In this document: piece after piece, positions 12,901 through 27,900 of the stretch | Layout of the letters: every line of letters begins with the position of its first letter | How positions within the stretch are numbered: the stretch's first letter is position 1 | Assembly (NCBI GenBank): GCA_930367205.1 | Contig: OV884013.1 | Location: 122,551,827-122,615,826, forward strand | Source of the DNA: Acanthosoma haemorrhoidale | Taxonomy: Eukaryota; Arthropoda; Insecta; Hemiptera; Acanthosomatidae | Length of the DNA stretch: 64,000 bases | Direction of reading: 5' to 3' | Translations under genes and position numbers: made by a program | The notes under the pieces: generated by a model | What the model saw: only the letters and a program-made list of their open reading frames with translations | What the model was told of the DNA's origin: nothing | The model's database searches: none

Positions 12901-15900
12901 TATTTGTTCAGCTGTACTATTACTTCGAGGTCTGTAGAAACACCTGTAGCACATAAAGTTGTAAAAATTGGATACCTGACTCTTCCCTCGAATATACAAA
13001 CATCGAACTGGGAATAAATCAGGCTATTCAAAAAATGGAGGGTTTTATTGCCTAATGATGTAATAGTTATCGACAATAATGGATTTCAAATTAGTTTTAA
13101 TGATGAGACGATAAAGATCGGCTTCAATGATAAAACCGGTTAAATCCTCTTTTCAAATTCAAATCAATTATTTATTAAATTATATAAATAATCTTACACT
13201 AATGTATTTAGTACATTGTCGCTCTTGAATATGAATATAGACTTGATTGAAATACATATACATATTAGTTCATGAAAAAATTTAAATAAAAATACCTAGA
13301 AACAACGAAATAGACTTGATGCTAACAGAAAAAAACATTTATTCAAAATATATTATACCCTAAGCCTTAATTTGTAGGTAATTTATTTATCTATGTTTAC
13401 AACAATATTTTGAAGTAATAGATTCTTACATTTAGCTATTGATTTTATGGTTGTCCAAAAAAGCTTGCAGGTAGAACATAAACAGCTTTGGATGCTTCGT
13501 GCAACTTGTGCGTATTGTATTGTAGTGTGCCTTGGACTGCATTTTCTAGTGTTTGGTACACAGCAAGTGCTTCCAATAGCCTTGTTCGGGAGCAACATTG
13601 GATGGGCAAAATTAATCTTACGTACAACAATACTTCAATGCAACAAGTACTGTTAGTATAGTTCAATGAAAATCAGTATTGTTTATTATACGCTGTAGTT
13701 GATAGCTGTAAAGCGCGCTGCTCAAATTGATAAGTGGTACTTGAATTGGGTCAATTCATTCAATGGGTCATTAACCATTAGAAAAAAAGATTTATGTCAA
13801 GTCTCTGAAGATCAATAATCGACATAAATGTGTAATTTACCTGACCCGCAACCTTGTCGTATTAGTTTATTTACTTTCTTTTATTTCGTTTATTCTTTCG
13901 TTTATTGTGCTAAAATTACAATCAGGCTCATTGGGAAATAAGTAATTGTGAAATTGATCTCATTCATACAATATTTACAATTTTCATTCACTCATTCATA
14001 CAGAATATACAAACAGCTCAGAGTCCTCCCAAGTCCACATGGTTGCCACCTCCCTTGCGTGCGAAGGAGGAAGCGGTGTTATGGGAAGTCCACCACGTTC
14101 CTCCGTCAGCCGCGTCATTGGTTAGGAGCCAGCGGAGGCGGACCAAGCTTGACCAAGAGCGCAAGAGCCACAGACGCTCAGGACACGATTATAGAAACTG
14201 GCCAGTACTCCTACTTATAGCAGGTCACCAGGCCACTCCCGTTTTAGTCTTCGAGGAGGATTATAGGGATGAGTGGGGCAGTGCAATGACTGTGCTAGGG
14301 GATTGGATGGTTGGATAGGTTACTATGGAGTTTTATGAACTTGGAAGGGATAAGTTCAAGAATGTAGGGTGTATTAAGATCATTCTGAAGGGTTTTGTTG
14401 CTGAAGTAATAAGGGGCATTTACTATTGTTCTCAGGACTTTTGATTGAAAGGATTGGATACGCTTGATGTTCGACTTTTTTGCTGTCCCCCATAGCTCTA
14501 TTCCGTATGTCCAGATTGGCTTATAACTTTGTAAATTAGTAATTTATTTTCTATTGAGAGATGGGATGTCCTTTTAAGTAGTCTGTACAGTTGTCCAAAG
14601 CGTCTGTTTAGTTCTTGTCTTTTTAGCCTCGTAAGTGGGTTCCAGGTCAGTCCTTGCCGTATTAAAATTTTTGAATAACATGTCATATTTTTTTCTTCCC
14701 TGGGTTGTCATTGTCTTATATTTTCTCATGGATTCTTCTCCAGGGGTTCACATTTTCTTCTTATAATGTGACCTCTATTGCAAAGCACTCAGAGAATTCT
14801 GAAGTCTGCAGAGAAGTCCTTGCAGAGAAGTCCTCTACAACGGTGGACGAAAGCTACTTCGAAAGCTTCATGAATTATTCATTATCAAAGAGAACATATT
14901 TTACAGTTTGATAATAAACTGCACTAGATTATATAATTATATTATAGATTATATATTTTATAATTAGATAATAACATATTAGCGTAGCCGTCCACGAAGT
15001 GTCCATTGAACATGTCATTCATTCATCCTAGGACGGTGGACAACTTATTTTAAGTTCTGTAAGATTTTATTGAAATATAGCAGCACTTAAGATCAGAGTA
15101 ACTACGATCTTCTTGGAATGGAAATCCTGATGTCTGGAGGAGGTTAGATCTTGATTGAAAGGGATATTGAGATCAGAATGAAAGTTGGTCGAAATATCTG
15201 TGAGAAAATGAAGTACTTCGATCTTCATTAGACGTCAAAAAAAAAATATGAAGCCGACTGATTCGTAAATTATTTTCATTAAACTATCAGCTGATATTTT
15301 TTTGTCATTCTTATGGTTTGGCCATTCGTTACATATTTACATTTACCACACGACTTCGGATTCCAATCATAATTATGTTGGACATGTTGGTGGTATGTTA
15401 TGATGAATTGATTAAATTTGATGCAGCCTAACATCTACAGGAACACTAACTGTTCTTATGCTCGTTAGTCACTATGCGAACTGTCTGAACAAATATGAAA
15501 TGTTCACGTTTGAAATAGGGCGAATTAATTGGCTTGAAGAGTTCACCGTTCACAAGCAGCAAGCAGTCTGTCAAAACCCGCTCGGGGCCAATAGTTTATT
15601 ACCTATAGGTATCACTGCCTGTGTTCTTGAATTAATGGTCTTCCTATTCAAGCAAACAAATTAGGCTTCTTGGGAAATCGTCGGTTCCTCAAACACATTC
15701 CGGTAAAGTATAGTTATGGCGTGAATAAGAAATTAAACTTAATTAACAACGAATTAAATGAACTTTCACCATTTTTTTTTCCCATATCCCCTTGTTATTA
15801 TAAATTATGGAAATCAGGATAGATTCTAAATAAGTAAATCTATTTACAATAGGTCATTATATGTCCTGTAGCCATTTTATACAATGTTTAATAATTACGA

Positions 15901-18900
15901 TTTGTGATTGTTACAAAAGTGTAATGCTCATTATACATTCATTTGAATCATTCATGTAACTGAGACTAGAGAGATACTTTTTTTCCGCTTCATTACATCC
16001 CTTGTTATTAAAACTATGGAATTCAATAAGGTTTATTCTATAAATAAATCTATTTACAATAGGTCGGTATTATATGTCCTGTAGCTTCGCTACATTTTGT
16101 AAATTTAATAATATTTTTACATTGCGATTTGCGTTTGTTACAAAGGTATAATCTGTGTTATACATTCATTGTCTACACATGTTTAAAAGTGATGGGGCTC
16201 ACCTTATGAATCAAAGACTTAAAACTAACTTACATCTAACAATCAAATCTTAACCTAATTTTCCCCGACAGTCTGTTGACATCGTTGTGGGAAGGGTGGT
16301 TGGGCCATAGTGTTAAACACTGGGTTTGTTAGGTCTTTAAGTCTCGTCTATCGAGATGAACTGCACTCGTTACTTGTGCAGGTCAGCGTTCTTTAACCTC
16401 TCGAGAGAGGTATGTCTGACCACTTTTCTCATGATCCCATTCTGGAATTGCTGAAGACTTTCAGCTGTATTGTCTGTCAAGTGGGTAAATAGCGGAGCAC
16501 CGTACAGCAGAGCTGGCCGGAAGACACATATATAGATCATCAGTTTAAGACGAAGCGACAGGTTGGGTGAAGTTAGCAAGTGCGAATCCACTATTTTAAA
16601 TGTTGTCGTCCCATTAATTTTTCCTTGATACGAGATTAGATTGGTTCAAAATGTCCATATTTTGTTTTATTTCTAATCTTGAAAACTTATATTCACGACT
16701 TGGCCATTTACATTCAATTTTACAATATGAAACATGAATGTTTTATAATCTGTTCAACTACTTCGGCAATTAAAGTATATATATTTATATATTGTTATGA
16801 TATTCAATTTTACCTGAGGGTTAAAGGTTCTGCAAATATAAAAAAGAATTCCGGCAAAAGGAAAACTGTTCAATTACAAAACTTTTCTTTAATTTTCATA
16901 CAAGCACATCTGTGACACAAAACTACAATGAATTACTAAACAAATTTTTATTATTTTACCTTATTATTATTATTCGCGACTGGCCAGATTTAATACTTTT
17001 TATGTCCCTTTCTTATTGTTTCATCTATTTTCTTCGCCCTTCGGCGAATTTTGTTATATACCTCGTTTGTTTCTTGGTCTGCCACGCGATCAGTAAAAAT
17101 CCACTGCTATCACAATCCTCCTTCTTTCAGAAAACTCCGTCTATTGTTCCCCTATGCCAAAGTTTCACAAGATTCACTATCTTAATTTAACACCTTGCCT
17201 CATGAGATCACAAAAAGAATAACGCTAACGCCATATTGGTTTTCAAGTCCTTCTCTTCTGTTTTCGCCTTCTTGACCCACGGGTCGTTCACCGCCCTTTT
17301 ATGCCCGCAAATTTGAAATTCAAACCCTTGATAAATAAAATTCACAACATCCAAATATTATAACAATATCTGTTTAGTAGAGTATCCGAACAAGAAAAGA
17401 TCCTGACGCTCATTTATTTATTATTGATCAATAATATGTAATTTGTGTTTTGTCTTTTTAAATTATAATTGATAAATGTCAATAAAGCTTTCATAAAAAT
17501 CGCATTCAGAACAAGTATTTGACTTAGAGCTACAATGCTTCGTATTGTAGTACCATATAGTATTAAGTAGGGTATCAAATATCCAAATGTATAATATCCA
17601 AAACCAAATTTTTTTTTTTTTAAGTTTTTCTCTGAAATATAAGCTAGCTTTCACTACTCGTAGCCGAGAAGGGAGAGGATTAAGTATGGATCTGCAACGT
17701 ATGGAATCTTCCTGTTATTTATGGAGGAGGATTTGCGTAAGGGGATAAAGGCAGGAATAAATGAGTGAAGGGACTGCAAAAATGGGTACACCATTAGCCA
17801 ATGGTTATTACGAGGGCCTTAGCATCGGCTTTTGGACATGGCTCATTGGCTGGGAGGCCTATGGGTATTCATACGCCGTAAATCTGCTCACTGCCTCGAG
17901 CTATTCAAATTGGAATTTAGCGCACTTGCTCTGATTTATAGTCACCGCCCGCGGCCGAAGGATCCCCTCTTTATTAAATTCACAAAGACTATAAGTCATG
18001 TAGGTGTCCGCGACATTCATTCCGAAGAGAATATTATTCTTTAGCATGCCAGTTATTTAGATATTTTTTTCTATCTTGATATTACTATAGTTTAAATAAA
18101 TTGTACAATAACTCTCAAAATACGACCTTGTTTCAGGCCGAAGAAGCTTCGGAAGGACGCAGATCGGCGACGGCCAAGCTCCTGGTGACAGTGAAGCCAG
18201 TGGACGCCAGTCCTCCAGCTCTGACGGCGTCCTCGACGGAAGGTTTCGTCCAGGAGAACTCTCCAGTCGGCACCAAGGTCCTCGACATAGAGGCCAAGCC
18301 CATCAGGCTATCTGTGACTGACGCCGATCTGGTGAGTACAACGGAGATACATTTAGTAATCTGTATTAAATGACAAGATAAATATTTCAATCCAAACTAC
18401 TCAGCTTAGAAATACGTCGAAGCCTCTATACAGACTGTTAAGGCCTTTAATATTAAAAATAATTATTTTCTCTTTGGTTTTGATTTTTAAACGAAACTCT
18501 TTAGTCTTATGATAATTTCTTAATGTTTACAATATTTTGGTAAAGTTTTTATTGCTTCTCTCGAAAATATTTTATTGAAAGAAAAACATTTTATTTGATT
18601 TATTACGCGTCGTAATACGGCTCGTGAAGGGCTCCAACAGTCAATAATTTTATTTTCCATTAACTAATCACAGTTTTGTTCTCTGTACATTCAAGCTCTT
18701 CTCAGCCATCTAACCGTTTCAGTGCCCTTTGCTAGTGATCCGGATCAGTTCGAAACGGGGTTGAAAGATTGCATTTTGGGATCTAAAGTTGCCCCTCCCT
18801 CCAAACAGACAATTCCACAATAAGGACTTGGCTGTACAAATCCTCAGAAACTATTAAAGGCTTACATGGCACGTCAAGGGCGACTCCGGAGGATCTGGGA

Positions 18901-21900
18901 TATGGATTTATTAATTTAAATAAAGTGACATGAACGCAATCCTTTATACGGAGAGACATGACTGGATGTTCTTTGCCATATTTGTTAATATTCATCTCAT
19001 TCATTGGTCGTATTATGTGTGCTGTGTAAGCTTTACTAACTTTGTCTTGATTTCTTATTAATTTACATACTCATTATTCTACAATAGGCTGAGTAGATCT
19101 CAACCTGCCTCCTTATAACATATCCGAGTGCCTATACTTCAAAATTTAACCATTGATAAATTTAAATAAAAGCAAATTAGACACAGCCTCCGAAAGAATG
19201 TCCTCCTTGCAGCCAGTAGCTGTTGGAGACCCCTCTATAAAAATTAATCCCAGCCCAAATCGTAACTCCTCCTCCACCGTAGCTCCTTCTTTGTGAAGAA
19301 GTTGCTGCCTTATACCGCTCATTAATTCTTCTCCAGACTCCCTCAGCTGATCGTAGACAAAACCGTGATTCGTCTGAAAAGAGAACTTTTACCCAATCCT
19401 CCACGGCCCAGTTAATATGTTTAATCGAGCTGAACTATGCCCCATACGGCAAAATTTGATTCTCATTACCTGGAGAACACTTCAATCCGATGTTTAGACT
19501 TGCCAGGATGTAGTCCATATCCAAAGACTATCGAACATCTATATGGGATAAATTGTCAGGAAGAATAAAGGGGCGTCCAACTTTACAAGATTCGCTTCAA
19601 AGTTAAGGGTTGCCCTAACGGAAGAATACGAAAATGTCCCTCAGGCATTCATTCAGAACCTTATTAAGTCAATGCCCCATCGAATGCAAACTGAATTAAA
19701 CGCAAGAAGTGGAATGTTTTTTTTTTTAATTTCATAATATGTTTTATATATCATGTTATTTATTCTAAAAGTATGTTGAGACGTTAATAACTACTGCAGG
19801 GAGGCCATTTTTTATTTTTTAACCCTTCAGCGTAATTACTTCATGAATGGAAGGAACGGTATTAAAATCGAGAATTCGTAACAAGCAATAATTATTAGTT
19901 AAAGGTGCAGGAGCAGGTGTGCTTAGAATTTCTACCAGATGGTTGTATCTTGTTATAAACTATTATTTATCCGTTTCCGAATTATATATTTTTTTTAATG
20001 TCGCCTTCTCGAACAGGGCCCCCAAGACCCCACGCCAACCTACGTCTACGAGCTGACCAACGACTTCTTCAACATCGACAACGACGGATACCTGGTGGTG
20101 GCCACTGACAATCTGGACAGGGACTACCCCAGTCCTGGCAGGTTCAAGTTCCAGGTGAGTCCTAACAACATTTCTATTTTATTATAAAACAATCAGTTTT
20201 TTTTTAAATATTTTGTTTTTTTTTGTTTCTTATTAATACCATTAGATCAGAAGAAGTGGTGGCTAAGATTTATCATTACTTTTCTGAAATAAGCTACATC
20301 GATATTTCTTTGGCTAAAGCGTGTTCCAGTGTTTTCTTATATGAAGATTCCATTTTAAAAAATAACCTATTTCTACTGTTAACAATTTTTATTAAGATAA
20401 AATTACAATCTTCCTGATTGGGCTATAAGTAATTGTGATAAATGATCTCATTCATACCAATTTACAATTTTCATTCACTCGTTCATTCATACTATATATA
20501 CAAACAGCCAAGAGGCCCCCCAAGTCCACATGGTTGTCACCTCCCTCGCATACGAAACAGGAAGCGGAGTCTTGAGAAGTCCCCCACGCTCCTACGTCAG
20601 CCGCGTCACTGGATAAGGGCCAGCGGAGGCTGACCAAGAGCGCGAGAGCCACAGACGCTCAGGACATGATTAGAGAAACTGGGCATTGCCAGGACTCCCA
20701 CTATCACTTATTTATAGCAGGTCACGAGGCCACTCCCGTTTTATTCTCCGAGGAGGATTATACGGATGAGTGGAGCAGTGCAATGACTGTACTAGGGAAT
20801 TAGGATGGTTGGATAGGTTACTATGGATTTTATGAACTTGGAAGGGATGAGTTCAAGAATGTAGGGTATATTAAGATCATTATGAAGGGTTTTGTTGCTG
20901 ACGTAATAAGGGGTATTTACTATTGATCTCAGGATTGGATGCGCTCGATGTTTGACTATTTTGCTGTCCCCCATAGTTCTATTCCGTATGTCAAGATTGG
21001 CTTAAGTATAACTTTGTAGATAAGAAGTTTATTTTCCATTGAGAGATGGGATGTCCTTCGAAGTAGTCTGTACACTTGTCCAAAGCGTCTGTTTAGTTCT
21101 TGTCTTTTTAGCCTCGTGTGTGGGTTCCTTGTCAGTCTTTTGTCGAGATGGAAGCCTAAATACCGTACTACACGTATGTACGGTATTTAGTATACGGTAT
21201 TTCTAAAGCCCCAAACTGAGAGTAGTCTTTGGACGCTCTCCGGGACATTTAAAACGATTGACACTTCCGCTGTGGAATAAGTTGGTATATAGGATATAAA
21301 ATAATTTAAATATACAAGCAATATTATTATAATTAACCAATGCATCGCCATCTTGGAGAATAATAACACTAATTAATACACATAGGCATACTACCTTCCA
21401 CTGACTACATGTTGTCATGGACATTAACGTTATATATAGTGTAGTTAAAGAAAACACTCAAACATTTCTCGAAAGTAAAGCAACAATAATTGTTTTTAAA
21501 ACTGTATTTCTCATAACGTGTTAACAACTAATAAGATACATAAAGATACACATTTTATTTTTATGGACCACTAGAAATTAGCCTTTTAGTTCATTTGTTT
21601 CTCAACTCATAAAGTGTTATTTATGTTCGGTCTTTTTCACACAATCGGTTTAAGTTTCACACAAAGAGTGTCTTTATACAAGGATAAGGTGATTAACAGT
21701 AATTATCATTTGAATTAAATACAAAAGATAAGACATGTATAATTCATTTCAGGAATGTTCAGAAATTCCTTTTTAGTTAGGCATTACAGGCAATCAAACC
21801 ATCTTGACATATTGTTTGTTCTAAAGATTGTTTATAGGTTTGTTTTGCTCAAGGCTGATGAGCTATGAGGTAGTTTAACCATGATCCTTTCCTATGAGTC

Positions 21901-24900
21901 ACTGGTAGATGAGTATAATGTATATATTAAGAAATAAAACACCTTCTATCTCTCCACAGGTTTATTTATTTACACACGGACTACAACATATAATATATAT
22001 ATGCGAAAATCATGAACAATTAGCATTTGAATAGAAAATTTAAAATTATAATTACCAATATGAAAGCTAAACTATATTTTATAATTTTGAAACGTTGTCA
22101 CGGGATATGATTTTGTAACATACGAAAATATTTTAAAGACTTTAAAAGACCCTAGTGAATAATAGCTTTTCTTTCAACCAGGCAATTTTCTTTTTTCTAA
22201 GATAGTGGACCGCAAATATTACAAAAAAAAAAACCATATTCTTTTTAAAAATTTTTATCGAGATAAAATAAATTAAACTTACAAATATTCCTCTCGTTTA
22301 TCTCTGATTTATTAATGAATTCTTTATAAAGTCATTGTTCAGAAGATGTTTACTCTACCCCCCTCCTACAAATAACCCTACACCTACCAATTCTAAGGCA
22401 TTCATTATAATATTGGATACCGAAGGTGAGCCCCATCACCTAATCTTGTATATATGTATTTTGACCTTTTAACTTCAAATAGAAAAATTGCTATTGTAAT
22501 CCTACCCTCCTTGGAATGCATCTGCGCATGCAGTAAGAGGATAAATTGTAAATCGAAAAATTTTTTAAATTGTAAAAATGTTGATAAATAAAGAATTTTT
22601 GAAAAAAAAAAAAAAAAGAATAAGAAAAAATAGGCTGGAGGGTGTGCCAAGTTAACATTTTACTGACAATTAAAATTGAAAAAAAAATATTTCAATTTTT
22701 TACGTCGGACTTTTGGTTACTATAGTGAAACTGGCAGATCACTCCACTTGATCGCTGGTTGTGAAGTCCCTAAAAGACGTGAAAGTTCTTACAAATCGAG
22801 CACTCTTGTTTACACGCAGAGATAAAAAGTACAACGAGAATCGTGTCATATATATGAGATATTTTGGGTAGAGTATCTCAGAATCTGTGTTGCACAGAAT
22901 CGCTCAATGTGGCTCGCTATTTCTCAAGAGTAATATAGCTCGTTTATGTCAGGCACAGCATAATCTCTTGAGAGTTAATAATAAATAACTAAACAGTAAT
23001 AAATATTAATAAATAAAATAGTTATTATTAAAAAAATCTCACCCGGGCCTATTTCAAAGCCAATATTTTATATTTGTTGAAAGATCGATTAACAGCTTAG
23101 CTGCATCTTATCCTTTCTTTCGCTTCATGATACTTTTTTTTTTTTAAATACGATTCAGGTTTTATTTGACCTAACAAGATGTTAGTCAGTTGAATAATGA
23201 AAAACAACGATACCCTACAAACATTTTAATGCTGCTGGCCCTTGTGGTAGCCAGCTAAAAAAAATATATAATGGAATTTATGGAATCTATTTTGTTTATT
23301 GTGCCTTTAAGGTTATTTCGAGGGCGTAACTCGTTTTATTCTTTAATAAGCAATTCTACTCTAAATACTATCCATTAAAACAGCTATAAATAAACATATA
23401 CATAATTGCTAACGTATGATGAATTTAATTTTTCAAACAATGAAAAATAATTATTTGCTGCTTACGTCCTTGTGTTCTGTCTGTAACTAGGGCACGTTAT
23501 CATAACGTTAACCTCTTCAAGAGCAATAAATTTCACTTAATTTGTACCCATGCCCTTCGAAGTTTCCTTGACCACCTTCAAACATTCTTCAAATTTACGT
23601 AAGATATTAAACAAAAGAATTAACGCTATATTTTATTTTAATAGAAAACACAGTTTTCAGTATTTTTGTTGTTATTTTTTTATTGAATTATAAAGTAAAT
23701 AGGATAGGGTTATTTATTGAATAACACATCGGGCAAATGGCCTCCACGACTTCGCTGGCTCATACGCACTCTTTCGTCGAAATTTTCCATGACCATTTGG
23801 CATAAATGTGTTTGAAGTTCTTTGATGCAGCGTTGAATTTCCTCTTTTAATGCAAGGGTGGATGTGGGCTTGTTGACATACAGCTTTTACTTCAAACAAC
23901 CCCATAAAAAGAAATCTACTTTCATTATTTTTGAGATAATGTTCAAGAATAAAGACACGTTGTTCAAACGTGCAAAACTCCATTTTTACTAACCCTAAAC
24001 TGTCAGCTGTCAAATTGTTTTTTTTTTAGGGTGGCCAGCACTTTACTGCACAAATTCAAATCTTGCGTTAATTCTGGGACACCCTTTATTAATTAATTAA
24101 AAATTATTGTACCCTAGCCAAAACACAAACAGAATAACCTCGAGGGTGTTGTTGAACATGTCTTTATAAAATTCAGACTGGCTCGTATCCGGTGACGCAG
24201 CTGATGGAGGAGCGTGTGGGACTTCCGAAGACTCCGCTACCTCTTTCGCATGCGAAGGAGGTGACAACCATGTGGATTTGGGAGGTCTCTGGGCTGTTTG
24301 TAAATACTGTACGAATGAGAACATTAATCACAATTATTTATTGGCTAATAAGGCAATAATAACAATAATAAGGCGCAAACGTACAGACAGCCAGACGGAA
24401 GATTAGGTTTTGATCTTATTAAAATGTTTTCTGTTTCGAAAATGGGCTGTGAGCGTTTTCGACGCACTATGATATCATTCAAGGGTCGGACCTTCAAGGG
24501 GTTTGCTACCGAACGACGTGATTTTTTTAGGGCACTAATTTTGGTACATAGCAATTTTGTTACATATAAATTAAAGTGAACATCAGTGAGGTTAACTAAC
24601 CTTCGATGACAATTACAACTATGTACAGCAATTGCTTGAGCCAGTTCACATAATTATTTCTCAATTTGTTATATGTCTTTGATTGAGTAATACCTTTGAT
24701 AAATATGTCAAACATAGAATGTTCTGCGCTATCAAGATAACTGCATTGGCTTCTCTTAATCCTTGTTAAGAAGGACTAGTATGTCGAAAAATCAACTAAA
24801 CAAAAGGTGTATGGTTTGTGATATCCTTTTTCGAATTTTGTCACTTCGAGTGAAATCGCCACCTGACAATGTGCTCCTCCGCGCATTTGTACTTAGGCCT

Positions 24901-27900
24901 TGATTCGGAATGAACCCAAGCCATAACCATAATGGCGAGAACTGATCCGACTAGGGCTGAAATTAGAAAGCGCCCTGTTCCAGAGAGAGAGAGATTACTG
25001 GTGCAGGTGTGTCGTATCCCGTGTGTACATTCGCTAACTGCACGGCAGTTAATTGAATCACACATCACAAGTTCTCCGGTGTCTGTAGCTGCTACTGTCC
25101 GGGGAGGCTGTCTTTCCATAACCGTCTGTCGTCGTGTTCTCCGAGCGTGTTAGCCATTATGGGGAAAGTCGCAATCGCCTCTTAGCTGGTTATCCGATCT
25201 CCATGGATTATTTTTAGTGTTACAATCGACATTCTAGAATTGTATTAGAACAATTTCAACGATTCCGATACAGACCCTGGTTCGCTTAGTGCAAAAGCTA
25301 TAAATGAATTAATAGTTAATAGATAAGACGAAAAGAATTTCAGATATTAGAAAAATGTACGTTTTATGGGCCAAATAATGATATTTCAGTGTTTATTGCA
25401 GATTCCAATAAATTTACAATCATTTTAATGTGCTGACAACCAATGGCGGATTAAAGTTAATGAAGCAAAATGTTCTCACATTTCCTTTACCCTATGTCAC
25501 AAGTCTTGTCCACTAGTTTATTTTAATTCTATTCCTATTCCAGTATCCGAGACAGTACGGTATTTAGGCTTCCATCTCGACAAACGACTGACCTGGAACC
25601 CCCACATACGAGGCTGAAAAGACAAGAACTAAACAGACGCTTTAGACAACTGTACAGACTACTTCAAAGGACACCCCATCTCTCAATAGAAAATAAATTA
25701 CTAATCTACAAAGTTATACTTAAGCCAATCTGGACATACGGAATAGAGCTATGGGAGACAGCAAAAAAGTCGAACATCAAGCGTATTCTTTTCATCTTTT
25801 CAATCGAAAGTCCCGAGAACAATAAATGCCCCTTATTACGTCAGCAACAAAACCCTTCATAACGATCTTAATATACCCTACATTCTTGAACTCGTCCCTT
25901 GCAAGTTCATGAAAGTCCATAGTAACCTATCCAGGTTACTAATTACTTAAAGACTTAATTTGAAATCTTGCGAGTTGGCTAATTACTAAAATACGTATTA
26001 TTATTGTTTATGTTCTCCTTTAAAAAAAAAAAACAATTTAAAATCTATTGAAAATAATTTTTTTAAGAAATCGCCGAAACCTAATCCAACGTTCGAGGGA
26101 CTCATTTTTCACAGAGTTCAATAATAAATATTCTTTAATTTATATTGGAATAAAGTTGTCACTAGGTTGCGTGTTACAATGTTACAAGACAGAAACTGAA
26201 ATTTATTATTTGACGTCAAATGAACAGATTAAAACCATTTCCAACACTTACTTACAAATACTCTCTGGCCGGAAGGTTGTTAGTTAATTGGCCTATTTAT
26301 TATTTTTGATTTTAAATATATTTTAATAACTAATAAATATCTTCATAAAATAATACTGTAATAAATAAATTTTATTAGATTAAAAAACAAAAACAAACTT
26401 TCTCAGTTCCTTTATCAATCATCAAACAAACAAAAAAAACCCTCCTTGACAAGGCTGTGGGGGGGGGGGGGGAGTTTTAGGCCGACTGACGGCGGCTGGC
26501 TTCCTTCTCTTTCTTCTGTGTCTTTTGCTGCCGTTCTATGCGCAGGCGCATCGTTTGGGATCCCCGACCGTTCGACGTGAGCTTTGCTTTCTCTCTGCTG
26601 TTCTGAATCGGAGGATCTGGGTATCAGGACAGCAGGCCTAAGCAGGAGCTCACCATCCTTATACTTAAACATTTCACGATTGTCATAGTTACTTACCATC
26701 ATTTCGAACACTTGGAGATGACGGCTTAGTCGAAAGCGTTACTTCATTTATCAATAAAGCATTGGAGAGGTCTTTTATTACTTAATATCAACTCTCTACC
26801 GGCACCACGCCGTCAATGAAACATTTTTTGTCAAATTTTAGGAACATTTTCCATTTGTAATTGACTCCAGGTGAAGAACCTACAGTTTGAACGTACAGGC
26901 GCCATATCCCAAACAGCTGACACTCAACAATACTTAATTATTAAAGAACATTTTCCACTCACTGGAGTAAAAACAAAGAAGAATATTTATTTACACTGTA
27001 TGACAATTACTTTTTCAAAAAAAAACAAAAACGCTTGAAGTATTCCCCTAAAATATTATTATTAATATATCACCAAAAGTGGACATTTTCCCTATTCAGG
27101 ACTACAGAATTCGAACAAACACAAAACACTTAAAATAATTAATTATAAGATTGGAAAAAATAAAACAACACATCTGTGAATTGATGGTATTTTTAAATTA
27201 TTTTGTTGTCAGTCTTACTACTACCATTTAATTTTGTTGGTTATTTTGTTTGAGTTGTAGTCTTTTGTGGAGCTAGAGCGAAAAATCAAGATAATATTAA
27301 ATAATAAACGATATTTTGAGCGAGATTTTTCTCCTCTCTTAGAGTGATCATTACTGTTAAAAATTTTATTTTATAAAAATAGAAAAGACAATTTAAATTA
27401 TTTAAAAACTAAACAACAACGCTCAATAATTAATAGTCAACTTAATTAATAGACAACTAAATATTTTTTGTTCCTTACATATAGTTAATTAATCAATTAA
27501 ATAAATACACTTCACATATTTCCTATCAAACCGGCGGACTGAGTCTATGCGCAGGCGCTTCGTTTGGGATCCCCGATTGCTGTTATTCTCGCTGCCGTTC
27601 TCAAAATAGAGTGAGCCTCATACCAGGACAGCAGGCCGGAGCAGGAGCTCACCTCCCTCGCCTCATAGGCAGCCTACCAGCTACTGGCGAACTCCCTCTT
27701 GTTTCCTTCAATCCTAATACCTTGTGCCAAGATTCACAGTTGCCAGGGAGTCGATCAATATCCACAGCCTCCACCAACCAGCCTTTTTGTTGATATGTTT
27801 TTAGTTAGTTATGCGAGTATGCTTGGTATGGACAGCTAGAATGTTTTATTTAGTAGATGAAATCATGTCGGTATGAGTCAGAGAAAATTATTTACTAATT

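Noticed and set aside
12870..12960. CTGATGA ... GAAAC motif resembling a hammerhead ribozyme
   Set aside because: No convincing three-stem pairing around the motif was found by eye.
13383..13666. Overlapping open frames on both strands
   Set aside because: Short, mutually overlapping and without recognisable similarity; likely chance or an unidentified repeat.
24841..25119. 92-codon - strand frame with a hydrophobic segment
   Set aside because: It is antisense to a patch that reads better, though weakly, as a transposase remnant; no independent support.
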